DNA of 64,000 nt from JBHYGK01 sp051859045 (lineage in GTDB: Bacteria; Pseudomonadota; Gammaproteobacteria; Xanthomonadales; Xanthomonadaceae). The notes under the pieces are model-generated. The model was not told the DNA's origin. It searched no databases and worked only from the letters and a program-made list of their open reading frames with translations. Positions 40,699 through 48,753 of the stretch are shown here, in pieces. Position 1 is the first letter of the stretch. Each line of letters opens with the position of its first letter. The stretch is from NCBI GenBank assembly GCA_051859045.1, contig JBHYGK010000001.1:62001-126000 (forward strand), written 5' to 3'. The translations under genes and the position numbers were made by a program.

Positions 40699-42576
40699 AT
40701 GCGTCGTTGCCTCGTCGCCTTCGCCCTGCTGCTGCTCGCGGGCTGCTCGACCCTGCCCCAGCGCTCGCTCGACCGGGCCGAGGTGATCGCGCACGCCAGC
40801 CGCGACCACGCCGTCGCGTGCGCGGCTCCGCACGCCTGCGCGCTGCCCTCGGCGCTGCGCGACGCCGCCGCCGAGGTCAGCGCCCGCGCGCGCGCCGAGG
40901 GCCGCCCGATCCACCTCGTCTCGCTGGTCGAGGGCGGCCAGGACGCGCTGCTCGCGCGCATCCACCTCATCCGCGCGGCGCGCGAGAGCATCGAGCTGCA
41001 GAGCTTCATCTACGCCGAGGACGACAGCGGCGACCTCGTGCTCGAGGAGCTGGTGGCCGCGGCGCGGCGCGGCGTGCGGGTGCGGATCGTGCTCGACCAG
41101 CTCTTCAGCGTCGACGACACCGACCGCCTGGCGCGGCTGGCCGGGCTGCACGAGAACTTCGAGCTGCGCCTGTACAACCCCACCTTCAACCAGGCCCGGA
41201 CCGAGCCCTGGGAGTTCGCCGGCGGGATCATCTTCAAGTTCCGCCGCTTCAACCAGCGCATGCACTCCAAGCTGCTGCTGGTGGACGGGATGATCGGCAT
41301 CACCGGCGGGCGCAACATCCAGGACCGCTACTTCGACTGGGACCCGGGCTACAACTACCGCGACCGCGACGTGCTGGTGGCCGGCCCGGCGGCCGCCGCG
41401 ATGCGCGCGAACTTCGAGGCGTTCTGGGTGCACCGCCGCGCGGTGCCGGTGGAGCGCCTGCACGACGTCGCCCGCCGCCTGCTCGACCCGGACCGCGCGC
41501 CCGCCCCGCTGCGCGCGCCCTGGCGCTCGCCGGCGCGGGTGCAGGCGATGCAGGCCGCGGCCGCCGACCCGGCCATCGTCGAGGCGCGGCTGATGGCGCC
41601 GCTGGTCGAGGTGGGCCGGGTGGACTTCCACGCCGACCTGCCCGACAAGCACATCGACCGCGACCGCGCCGAGGCCGACCAGGCCTCGATCGCGCTGCGC
41701 GCGCTGGTCGACGCCGCCGAGGAGCGGGTGGTGCTGCAGACGCCCTACCTGGTGCTCTCGCGCGAGGCGCGGCGGGTGTTCCGCCGGCTGCACGAGCGCG
41801 AGGACGCGCCCGACGTCATCGTCTCCACCAACTCCCTCGCCGCCACCGACGCCTTCCCGGTGTACGCGCTGAGCCACAAGTACAAGCGCACCTACCTGCG
41901 CGAGCTGGGCTTCCGGATCTACGAGTACAAGCCCTTCCCGCTGCGCGCGCCGATCGACGTCTTCGCCACCGGCGCGCTCGACGACCCCTCGCTGCTCGGC
42001 CAGCAGGCGCCGCCCTCGCGGCTCGACGCCGACCGCCTCGGCTCGGAGTCGCAGCGGGTGTTCGGCTCGGGCTCCTCCAGCGGCCCGGTGCCGCTGCAGA
42101 GCGCGGGCGTGCGGGTGGGCCTGCACGCGAAGTCGCTGGTGATCGACCGCCGGCTGGCGATCATCGGCACCCACAACTTCGACCCGCGCTCCGACCGCTT
42201 CAACACCGAGTCCACCGTGGTCGTCCACGACCCCGCGTTCGCGGCGATGCTCGAGGACGCCATCCTCGTCGACACCCTGCCCGACAACGCCTGGGTGGTG
42301 GCCCCGCGGCCCCGGCTGCCGGTGCTGCAGGGCCTGAACTACAGCGTCGGCAAGGTCTCCGAGGCGCTGCCGCTGTTCGACCTGTGGCCCTGGCGCTACG
42401 CCACCAGCTGGGACTACGTGGGCGGGGAGGGCTGCGACCCGGTGCCGCCGGGCGACGCGCGCTTCGAGCGCTGCTTCGTCCCGGTCGGCGACTTCCCCGA
42501 GGTCGACCTCGGGCCCAAGGGCATCTACACCCGGATCATCACCGGCTTCGGGGCCGGATTGGCGCCGATCCTCTAG
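40699..42576 (+). CDS. Phospholipase D-family lipoprotein (cardiolipin synthase-like)
   Basis: Predicted outer- or inner-membrane lipoprotein of 625 aa: signal and lipobox LLAGC (Cys near residue 15), then two HKD motifs, HSKLLLVDGMIGITGGRN and HAKSLVIDRRLAIIGTHNFDPRS. Two intact motifs mean an active phosphatidyl-transfer or phosphodiesterase site is possible. It resembles the ClsC/YmdC-type proteins that combine a PLD core with an N-terminal membrane anchor. GTG 40696 is an alternative start. A hairpin terminator overlaps the stop codon. The preceding YceI gene would fit a joint role with envelope lipids; this is inference. Confidence 0.88.
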   Translation: MRRCLVAFALLLLAGCSTLPQRSLDRAEVIAHASRDHAVACAAPHACALPSALRDAAAEVSARARAEGRPIHLVSLVEGGQDALLARIHLIRAARESIELQSFIYAEDDSGDLVLEELVAAARRGVRVRIVLDQLFSVDDTDRLARLAGLHENFELRLYNPTFNQARTEPWEFAGGIIFKFRRFNQRMHSKLLLVDGMIGITGGRNIQDRYFDWDPGYNYRDRDVLVAGPAAAAMRANFEAFWVHRRAVPVERLHDVARRLLDPDRAPAPLRAPWRSPARVQAMQAAAADPAIVEARLMAPLVEVGRVDFHADLPDKHIDRDRAEADQASIALRALVDAAEERVVLQTPYLVLSREARRVFRRLHEREDAPDVIVSTNSLAATDAFPVYALSHKYKRTYLRELGFRIYEYKPFPLRAPIDVFATGALDDPSLLGQQAPPSRLDADRLGSESQRVFGSGSSSGPVPLQSAGVRVGLHAKSLVIDRRLAIIGTHNFDPRSDRFNTESTVVVHDPAFAAMLEDAILVDTLPDNAWVVAPRPRLPVLQGLNYSVGKVSEALPLFDLWPWRYATSWDYVGGEGCDPVPPGDARFERCFVPVGDFPEVDLGPKGIYTRIITGFGAGLAPIL

Positions 42577-42597
42577 GCCGGGGGCCCGCCCCCGGCC
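42576..42597 (+). terminator. Hairpin at the end of the phospholipase-D gene
   Basis: Nine-base-pair stem GGCCGGGGG / CCCCCGGCC with loop CCCG, beginning at the last base of the TAG stop. No T-tract follows, as is common for terminator-like hairpins in this GC range. Confidence 0.5.
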
Positions 42598-42693
42598 GGT
42601 CGCCCGGCGCCCGTCATCCCGGTTTCATTGACGCTCGGGGCCCGCGCCCTTAGCCTGCCCGTCTCCCATCAGCCATGCCCCACGGAACCCGCC

Positions 42694-43308
42694 ATGTCGC
42701 TTTCCATCACCATCGACCTCTCCGATCGCGACCTGCAGCACTTCCGTGACGCCATGAAGCAGGCCGACGCCGCGGCCGCGCAGGGCGACGGCCAGCCGAT
42801 CATCGACGCCGCCATCAAGCTGCTGACCTCGGCCCAGACCCCGAACCTGCCGGACTTCATCGCCGGCCGCCTCGCCCAGCTCGACGACATGATCGCGATG
42901 CTGACCGACGCGGGCTGGGCGCTGCCGGCCGAGGACCGCCGCCACGTGCTGGGCGCCCTGGTCTACTTCGCCAAGGAGTCCGACCTGATCCCCGACACCG
43001 TGCCGGTGCTGGGCTTCCTCGACGACGCCATCGCCATCGAGCTGGCCGTGCGCGAGCTCAAGCCCGAGCTCGAGGCCTACGACGACTTCTGCGACTACCG
43101 CGACCGCGAGGCCAAGCGCCGCAACCTCGATCCGTCCACCGTGGGCCGCGCCGACTTCCTCGAGGAGCGCCGCGCCGAGCTGATCGACCGCATCCACAGC
43201 CGCCGCGAGCGCTCCATGGGCCAGGGCTACGGCCAGTCCAGCGGCTACGCCTCGGGCAAGCGCTACACCGGCGCCGGCTGGCGCCCCAGCGTCTTCTCGT
43301 TCAAGTAA
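42694..43308 (+). CDS. YkvA/DUF1232-family protein
   Basis: Protein of 204 aa with the DUF1232 (YkvA) core LVYFAKESDLIPDTVPVLGFLDDAIAIELAVRELKPELEAYDDFCDYR. The N-terminal half is helical and the C terminus is a Gly/Tyr/Ser-rich tail (GQGYGQSSGYASGKRYTG). The core hydrophobic segment may associate with membrane, but no clear transmembrane helix is seen. Function of the family is unknown. The start at 42694 fits the MSLSITIDLSDRDL opening; an in-frame upstream ATG at 42628 lies within the promoter region. The thioesterase gene follows 7 bp downstream. Confidence 0.82.
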   Translation: MSLSITIDLSDRDLQHFRDAMKQADAAAAQGDGQPIIDAAIKLLTSAQTPNLPDFIAGRLAQLDDMIAMLTDAGWALPAEDRRHVLGALVYFAKESDLIPDTVPVLGFLDDAIAIELAVRELKPELEAYDDFCDYRDREAKRRNLDPSTVGRADFLEERRAELIDRIHSRRERSMGQGYGQSSGYASGKRYTGAGWRPSVFSFK

Positions 43309-43315
43309 GCCCGGC

Positions 43316-43750
43316 ATGGCCCGCGTCTTCCGCGACGGCATCGACCTCGACGCCGTCCGCGCCAGCGCCGCCGGCACCCTGGTCGAGCACCTCGGCATCC
43401 AGCTCACCGAGCTGGGCGACGACTTCCTGCGCGGCACGATGCCGGTCGACCACCGCACCAAGCAGCCCTACGGGCTGCTGCATGGCGGCGCCTCGGTCGC
43501 GCTGGCCGAGACCCTGGGCTCGATCGCCGGCAACCTCGCGGTCCGCGACCCGTCCAAGCACATGGTCGTGGGCCTCGAGATCAACGCCAACCACCTCGCC
43601 GCGGTGACCTCCGGCGTGGTCACCGGCACCGCGCGCCCGCTGCACGTGGGCCGCAGCACCCAGGTCTGGGAGATCCGGATCGAGGACGCGCTGGGCCGCA
43701 TGAGCTGCGTCTCGCGGATCACCCTGGCCGTGGTGCCCACCACCCGCTGA
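43316..43750 (+). CDS. Hotdog-fold acyl-CoA thioesterase (PaaI/YdiI type)
   Basis: Thioesterase of 144 aa with the hotdog signature: the N-terminal LGIQLTELGDDFLRGTMPVD, then LLHGGASVALAETLGSIAGN containing the catalytic Glu and the helix, and the strand series KHMVVGLEINANHLAA. It is close to YdiI/YbdB enzymes that hydrolyse 1,4-dihydroxy-2-naphthoyl-CoA or aryl-CoA proofreading substrates. The true acyl-CoA is not deducible. Probably in an operon with the DUF1232 gene (7-bp gap). Confidence 0.9.
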   Translation: MARVFRDGIDLDAVRASAAGTLVEHLGIQLTELGDDFLRGTMPVDHRTKQPYGLLHGGASVALAETLGSIAGNLAVRDPSKHMVVGLEINANHLAAVTSGVVTGTARPLHVGRSTQVWEIRIEDALGRMSCVSRITLAVVPTTR

Positions 43751-43841
43751 GCCCGCCGCGCGGCCCCGGCCGCGCCACTCGGACACCGCGCCCCGCCCCG
43801 GCCCGTGCCCCGCGGGCGCGCATGCGGCAGAATGGCCGCAC

Positions 43842-44702
43842 ATGCACGCCTCCCACGACGCCCGCCCCGCGGCGACCGACGCCCTGCGCCCGCTGCGCTA
43901 CCTGCTGCGGCTGCCGCTGCTGTGCCTGCACCTGGCGCTCGGCCTGCCGCTGGTGATCGTGATGGTCAACCCGCTGACCCGGCGCTGGGCCATCGACGGT
44001 GAGACCGTCGACCACCGCATGATCCGCTGGTGGTCGCGCACGATGCTGCGCATCTTCGGCCTGCGCGTGCGCCGCCACGGCGCGCCGCTGGACGGCGGCG
44101 CGCTGTTCGTGGCCAACCACGTCAGCTGGATCGACATCACCCTGCTGCACTCGCAGAAGGTGGTGGGCTTCGTCGCCAAGGCCGAGATCGGCCGCTGGCC
44201 CTTCATCGGCTGGCTCGCGCTGCGCGCCGACACCATCTACCACCAGCGCGGCAGCACCGACTCGCTGAGCGGCGTCATGCACCAGATGGCCGCGCGCCTG
44301 GCCGAGGGCCGGGCGGTGGGCGTGTTCCCCGAGGGCCGCACCACCCCCGGCGACAGCGTGCACGTCTTCCACGCCCGGATCTTCCAGCCCGCCGTGCTGG
44401 CCGCCGTGCCGGCGCAGCCGGTGGCGCTGCGCTACGGCGCCCACGGCGAGGCCCAGCGCCGCGTCGCGTTCGCCCCCGGCGAGAGCTTCCTCGGCAACTT
44501 CTGGCGCCTGCTCGGCGAGCCGGCGCGCGAGGCCGGCGTGCATTTCCTCGAGCCGGTCGCCCCCAGCGAGGACGGCCGCCGCCGGATGGCCGAGGCCTGC
44601 CGCGCGCGGATCGCCGCGGTGATGGGCGCGACGGCCGGCGGCAGCGCGCCGGAGGGCGTCGCCGCGCCGGCCGCCGATGCCGACGCCTCCGCCGATGCCT
44701 GA
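43842..44702 (+). CDS. Lysophospholipid acyltransferase family protein (PlsC-like)
   Basis: Membrane-bound 1-acylglycerol-3-phosphate acyltransferase-type protein of 286 aa. A hydrophobic N-terminal segment (LLRLPLLCLHLALGLPLVIVMV) anchors it. The catalytic NHVSWID (HX4D) and the substrate motif VFPEGRTTPGD are intact, with LRADTIYHQRG between. It may transfer acyl chains to lysophosphatidic acid or lyso-lipids (OlsA-like is possible). A short Ala/Asp-rich tail follows. Its stop overlaps the start region of the YheT-type hydrolase gene. Confidence 0.9.
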   Translation: MHASHDARPAATDALRPLRYLLRLPLLCLHLALGLPLVIVMVNPLTRRWAIDGETVDHRMIRWWSRTMLRIFGLRVRRHGAPLDGGALFVANHVSWIDITLLHSQKVVGFVAKAEIGRWPFIGWLALRADTIYHQRGSTDSLSGVMHQMAARLAEGRAVGVFPEGRTTPGDSVHVFHARIFQPAVLAAVPAQPVALRYGAHGEAQRRVAFAPGESFLGNFWRLLGEPAREAGVHFLEPVAPSEDGRRRMAEACRARIAAVMGATAGGSAPEGVAAPAADADASADA

Positions 44703-45705
44703 GGCCGCGCCCGCGATCCCGACCGCCGCCGACTACGCCCCGCCGCGCTGGCTGCGCAACACCCACGTCCAGTCGGTGCTCAGCTCCAGCCAGCTGCGCC
44801 GCGACCGCGGCGCGCGCGCGCTGGCGGCCACCGGCGCGGTGCACCTCGAGCACCTGCTCGACGCCGGCGACGGCGTGCGCCTGCACGCCTGGCACAGCCA
44901 CGTGCCGGGCGTCGCGCCGCGCGCGCTGGCGGTGCTCTTCCACGGCTGGGAGGGCTCGAGCGAGTCGGGCTACATGCGCTTCACAGCCACCCGCCTGCTC
45001 GAGGCGGGCTTCGCCGTGTTCCGGCTGAACTTCCGCGACCACGGCGACACCCACCACCTCAACCCGGGGCTGTTCCACTCCAACCGGCTCGACGAGGTGC
45101 TGCACGCGGTGCGCGCGATGGCCGCGTTGTTCCCGGGCCTGCCGATGGTGGCCGCGGGCTACTCGCTGGGCGGCAACTTCGCGCTGCGGGTGGCGCGCGC
45201 GGCGCCGGCCGCCGGCCTCCCGCTGGTGCACGCGGCGGCGGTGTGCCCGGTGCTCGACCCGGCCGACGGGATGAGCGCGCTGGAGCGCGCCTGGGGCGTG
45301 TACCACTGGTACTTCATGCGCAAGTGGACCGGCTCGCTCAAGCGCAAGCGCGCGCTGTTCCCCGAGGAGCACGCGTTCGACCCGCACCTGCTCACCCTCG
45401 ACATGCGCGAGCTCACCCGCCGCCTGGTGGTGGCGCACGCGGGCTTCGACACCCTCGAGGAGTACTTCGACGGCTACTCGGTGGCCGGCGACCGCCTGGC
45501 CGGGCTGCAGGTGCCGGTGAGCGTGCTGACCGCCGAGGACGACCCGATCATCCCGGTCGAGGGCTTCCGCCGGCTGGCCCTGCCGGCGCACTCCATCGTC
45601 GAGATCAGCCCCTGGGGCGGGCACTGCGGCTTCCTGCTGGGGCGCTCGTTGGAGGGCTTCGCCGAGCGCTGGGTCACCGGCCGGCTGGGGGCCGCGCTGG
45701 GCTGA
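44695..45705 (+). CDS. YheT-family alpha/beta hydrolase
   Basis: Hydrolase of 336 aa of the AB-hydrolase EMB8/YheT group. It carries PPRWLRNTHVQSVL near the N terminus, the oxyanion region LFHGWEGSSESGYM, the nucleophile elbow GYSLGGNF, the distal acid in TAEDDPIIPV and the His in SPWGGHCGF. The substrate of this family is not settled; esterase activity on short acyl esters is reported for some members. ATG 44695 overlaps the acyltransferase stop by 8 bp; in-frame ATG 44677 is an equally possible start. Co-occurrence with an acyltransferase suggests lipid handling. Confidence 0.88.
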   Translation: MPEAAPAIPTAADYAPPRWLRNTHVQSVLSSSQLRRDRGARALAATGAVHLEHLLDAGDGVRLHAWHSHVPGVAPRALAVLFHGWEGSSESGYMRFTATRLLEAGFAVFRLNFRDHGDTHHLNPGLFHSNRLDEVLHAVRAMAALFPGLPMVAAGYSLGGNFALRVARAAPAAGLPLVHAAAVCPVLDPADGMSALERAWGVYHWYFMRKWTGSLKRKRALFPEEHAFDPHLLTLDMRELTRRLVVAHAGFDTLEEYFDGYSVAGDRLAGLQVPVSVLTAEDDPIIPVEGFRRLALPAHSIVEISPWGGHCGFLLGRSLEGFAERWVTGRLGAALG

Positions 45706-45761
45706 GCCGCGGCGTCCGCGGGCGGCGGCCGGGCGGTCGCCGCCGGGGGGCCGCGGACGGC

Positions 45762-45767
45762 TACAAT
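45762..45767 (+). promoter_or_regulatory. -10 element of the TPR/sulfotransferase-like gene
   Basis: TACAAT matches five of six bases of TATAAT and lies 32 bp before the ATG at 45800, in a GC-rich gap. The -35 region is not recognisable. Confidence 0.4.
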
Positions 45768-45799
45768 CGGGGGCTCCCATCCCGCGTGAATCCGTGACC

Positions 45800-47911
45800 A
45801 TGCTCCAGGAAGTGATCGACGCGCTGCAGCGCGGCCAGGCCCCGCAGGCGCTCACCGCCGCCCGCGCCTTCGTGGCCGCCCAGCCCGAGAACCCCGAGGC
45901 CCACCACCTGCTGGGCCTCGCCGCGCGCGCCAACGGCCTCGCCGACGAGGCCCGCGCGGCCCTCGATCGCGCGATCGAGCTGGCCCCGGACCACCCGGCC
46001 TACCACATGGCCCGCGCCGGCCTGGCGCTGCAGGAGTCCGACGTCGACGCCGCCCGCAAGGGCCTCGACGTGGCCGCCACGCTCGACCCCAACCAGATCC
46101 GCAGCCACATCGTGCTGGCCCAGCTCGCGCTCGGCCGCGGCGACGTGGCCGAGTGCGAGTCGCGCCTGAAGCTCGCCTACCGCATCGACGCCGCGCACCC
46201 GCACGCGCTGGTCACCGAGGGCAACCTGCGCTTCTCGCAGAACCGCCCCGAGGACGCCCTGAAGCTGTTCACCCAGGCCGCCCAGCGCGCCCCCAACGAC
46301 GCCCTCGCGGTGTCCTCGCTGGGCATCGCCTACCTGCGCGTGGGCCACCTGGCCTTCGCCGAGCAGGCCCTGCGTCGCGCCAGCCAGATGGTCCCGCAGG
46401 ACCTCGGCGTGCGCCGCGGCCTGATCACCGCGCTGCGCCGGCAGAACCGCCTCGACGACGCCGTCGCCGAGGCGCGCGCGCTGGCCGCCGTGCGCGCGGG
46501 CGACATCGCCGCGCTGATGCTCGTCGGCGAGCTCGAGATCGAGCGCCGCCAGCCCGACGCCGCGCTGGCCGCGTTCCGCGACGTCATCGCCGCCCGCCCG
46601 GGCGTGCTGCCGGCGATCAACGCCAGCGTGCGCCTGCTGATGGCCACCCAGCGCCGCGACGAGGCCGTCGCGCTGCTCGAGGCGCAGATCGCGCGCACCC
46701 CGGAGCTCGAGGTCCTGTGGCGCCAGCGCGCCGCCATCGAGTCCACCCCCGCGGCCGTCGACGCCCAGCTCCAGCGCTGGGCCGAGACCCGCCCCGGCGA
46801 CGCCCAGGCGCACCAGCTGATCGCCGAGCGCGCCGAGAGCACGGGCGACCTGGCCGCCGCCGAGCTCGCCGTCGACCGCGCGCTGGCCGCCGCCCCGACC
46901 CTGGTCGCGGCCAACATCATCAAGGCCCGCCTCGCGCTGCGCCGCGATCCCGAGGCCGCCTACGCGCAGGTCCAGCCGATGCTGGCCAGCCCGATCAAGG
47001 CCGTCCGGGTGATGGCCAACAGCTGGGCCGGCCGCGCCGCCGACGCCGCGGGCCGCCCGGCCGATGCCGTGCGCCACTGGCTCGCCAGCCACGCCGAGAT
47101 CGAGCCCCAGTTCGAGTACCCGACCCCGGGCCCGCTGCCGGCCACCTCGGGCGTCGACCGCGACGCCGCCCCGGCCGCCGACGCGCCGATCCTGCTCTGG
47201 GGCCCGCCGGGCAGCTTCGCGCCGCAGCTGGCCTCGCTGCTCTCGAACCAGGTCGAGCGCACCCGCCTGGTGATGGACGACCGCCGGATCTTCCTCGACC
47301 CGCGCACCATGCGCGGCGACGGCTTCTCGCTGCCGCACGCCTGGCTCGACGGCGCCGACAAGGCCCCCGAGGCCACCGGCAAGTTCGCCGAGGTCTGGCG
47401 CGCGGGCCTGCGCGCGCTCGGCCTGCCGGCCGACGTGAAGGTGGTCGACTGGCTGGCCTACTTCGACGCCCGCCTGGTGCCGGTGCTGCATCGCCAGCTC
47501 CCGGGCAGCGCCCTGGTGGTCGCGGTGCGCGACCCGCGCGACATGCTGCTGAACTGGCTGGGCTACGGCGCCGGCCCGGGCTTCACCATCGCCAACCCGG
47601 CGGTGGCCGCGAAGGCGCTGGCCCAGGGCCTGCGCCACCTGCTGTGGGCCCGCGACCACGGCGACCTGCCGGTGGTGATCGTGCGGATGGAGGCGGTCGA
47701 CGCCGCCGACGCGTCGGCGCTGGCGCCGGCGCGCGCGCTGCTGGGCGTCGAGGCGTCCACCGCCGAGGGCACCCAGCCCGGCCCGTCGAAGGACGGCGGC
47801 GGCCTGCCGATGACCTTCGCGCACGGCCGCTGGAAGGCCTACGCGGGCGAGCTCGAGGCGGCCTTCTCGGTGCTCGCGCCGCTGGCCGCGGAGCTCGGCT
47901 ACGCCGACTGA
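45800..47911 (+). CDS. TPR protein with degenerate sulfotransferase-like C-terminal domain
   Basis: Protein of 703 aa. Residues 1-430 are a solenoid of about ten tetratricopeptide repeats (for example ENPEAHHLLGLAARANGLADEARAALDRA and PDDALAVSSLG-type units). The last about 240 residues resemble PAPS-dependent sulfotransferases: LLWGPPGSFAPQLASLL stands where the phosphosulfate loop should be but lacks its usual basic/Ser pattern, while ALVVAVRDPRDMLLNWLGYG keeps the 3'-phosphate-binding RDPRD. TPR-sulfotransferase fusions are common in proteobacteria; with this altered loop, catalysis is uncertain. No signal peptide. GTG 45794 is an alternative start. Last core-composition gene before the island. 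Confidence 0.8.
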   Translation: MLQEVIDALQRGQAPQALTAARAFVAAQPENPEAHHLLGLAARANGLADEARAALDRAIELAPDHPAYHMARAGLALQESDVDAARKGLDVAATLDPNQIRSHIVLAQLALGRGDVAECESRLKLAYRIDAAHPHALVTEGNLRFSQNRPEDALKLFTQAAQRAPNDALAVSSLGIAYLRVGHLAFAEQALRRASQMVPQDLGVRRGLITALRRQNRLDDAVAEARALAAVRAGDIAALMLVGELEIERRQPDAALAAFRDVIAARPGVLPAINASVRLLMATQRRDEAVALLEAQIARTPELEVLWRQRAAIESTPAAVDAQLQRWAETRPGDAQAHQLIAERAESTGDLAAAELAVDRALAAAPTLVAANIIKARLALRRDPEAAYAQVQPMLASPIKAVRVMANSWAGRAADAAGRPADAVRHWLASHAEIEPQFEYPTPGPLPATSGVDRDAAPAADAPILLWGPPGSFAPQLASLLSNQVERTRLVMDDRRIFLDPRTMRGDGFSLPHAWLDGADKAPEATGKFAEVWRAGLRALGLPADVKVVDWLAYFDARLVPVLHRQLPGSALVVAVRDPRDMLLNWLGYGAGPGFTIANPAVAAKALAQGLRHLLWARDHGDLPVVIVRMEAVDAADASALAPARALLGVEASTAEGTQPGPSKDGGGLPMTFAHGRWKAYAGELEAAFSVLAPLAAELGYAD

Positions 47912-48386
47912 GCCCCGCGCTCCCGCGTGCCGCCACGACGCCCCTCCCCGGAGGGGATGAGGGGCCATTTCGTACCCGTGATCTAAGGTGCCTTACTATG
48001 CCGAAGGTCGCTTTCTTTAAAGCACATTGCACGCCGCCGACACTTGCACGAGAAGGCGCATGAGGTTGATTCTTCTACCGCGGTGAGCGAGCGAGCGTGC
48101 GCGCGGCGCTCCAGCGATGAGCAGTTGATTACGGTGACGCGCCAATGACGAGGGAGGAGCGAGAGCCTAGTGCTCTTCACACTCGCGTGGGCAGCGTCCT
48201 CCATCAACGGGAAGCCCGTCCGCTGGTGCGGTGCATGAGCAGGACGCCGATCGCAATGCGCACGGTACGCATGTTTCTGAATGCTCCTCCGATGCTATTG
48301 AGGTGCTGCTTGGGTCGGCCTCCCGGGCTCAGGGTTCGTACCAAATGACAGTTTTTTGGGCCAAAGCTTGGGGTGCGTGCGGCCTG
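47912..48386. other. 475-bp region without a supported gene
   Basis: Composition changes here from core to island. Short reading frames on both strands (for example 47983-48207 minus and 48231-48566 plus) show no recognisable family, no ribosome sites and irregular codon use, and the plus-strand one runs over the DUF3223 gene. The region may be the eroded edge of the insertion. It contains the left copy of the 11-bp inverted repeat at 48009-48019. Confidence 0.5.
47941..47956 (+). terminator. Short hairpin after the TPR gene
   Basis: CCCCTC-CCCG-GAGGGG, a 6-bp stem with a tetraloop 30 bp past the stop codon. It lacks a T-tract and is only a weak candidate. Confidence 0.35.
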
Positions 48387-48677
48387 TCAAACCAAGCTCT
48401 TATAGGAGAACCGGTCAGTCGTACGATCAGTCCGCACCACCCAAAAGCATTGTTTCCCGTATTCGTCGCTGCGCACCACGAAGTGGTCTATTCCTGCCCC
48501 GATCTTCTCGTCCGCATTTGGATGGCGCGGAAGCGCGGCCTTCAGAAAATTCGCATCATTTTCTGAAACGCGGTCTCCTGGCGAGTAACGCCAGAGCATT
48601 GCGCGCAAATGCTCAAGGGCATCTCCTTTGCGCGAAAAATAAGTTCCTCCGATCGAGACCGGTATGCTTTTCGCCAT
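48387..48677 (-). CDS. DUF3223/DCL-like small protein
   Basis: Protein of 96 aa resembling the DUF3223 (DCL) family: GGTYFSRKGDALEHLRAML, then RYSPGDRVSENDANFLKAALPRHPNADEKIGAGIDHFVV and GKQCFWVVRTD...FSYKSLV. DUF3223 members often continue a little beyond this last block, so the C terminus may be slightly short, but no frameshift is visible. Biochemical function is unknown; in plants the DCL domain is linked to plastid rRNA maturation. A GGGGGAG motif lies just upstream of the ATG. It is divergent from the nuclease-helicase pair across 76 bp and shares their atypical composition. Confidence 0.75.
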   Translation of the reverse strand: MAKSIPVSIGGTYFSRKGDALEHLRAMLWRYSPGDRVSENDANFLKAALPRHPNADEKIGAGIDHFVVRSDEYGKQCFWVVRTDRTTDRFSYKSLV

Positions 48678-48715
48678 TTTCTTGCTCCCCCTTGCATGAT
48701 GTTGAGGTGCTTGCT

Positions 48716-48728
48716 GTCATATGATGAC
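48716..48728. promoter_or_regulatory. Palindrome in the divergent promoter of the island
   Basis: GTCAT-ATG-ATGAC is a perfect 5-bp inverted repeat with a 3-nt spacer, centred in the 76-bp gap between the DUF3223 gene and the nuclease gene. Its position would allow one regulator to control both directions. No regulator gene is present in the island, and no clear -10/-35 pair was assigned. Confidence 0.4.
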
Positions 48729-48753
48729 GCTTGGAAGGCGATAAGAGAAAATC

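Noticed and set aside
48231..48724. Two plus-strand frames (111 and 122 codons) over the DUF3223 gene.
   Set aside because: They overlap each other and the better-supported minus-strand DUF3223 gene, with no ribosome site or recognisable motif.
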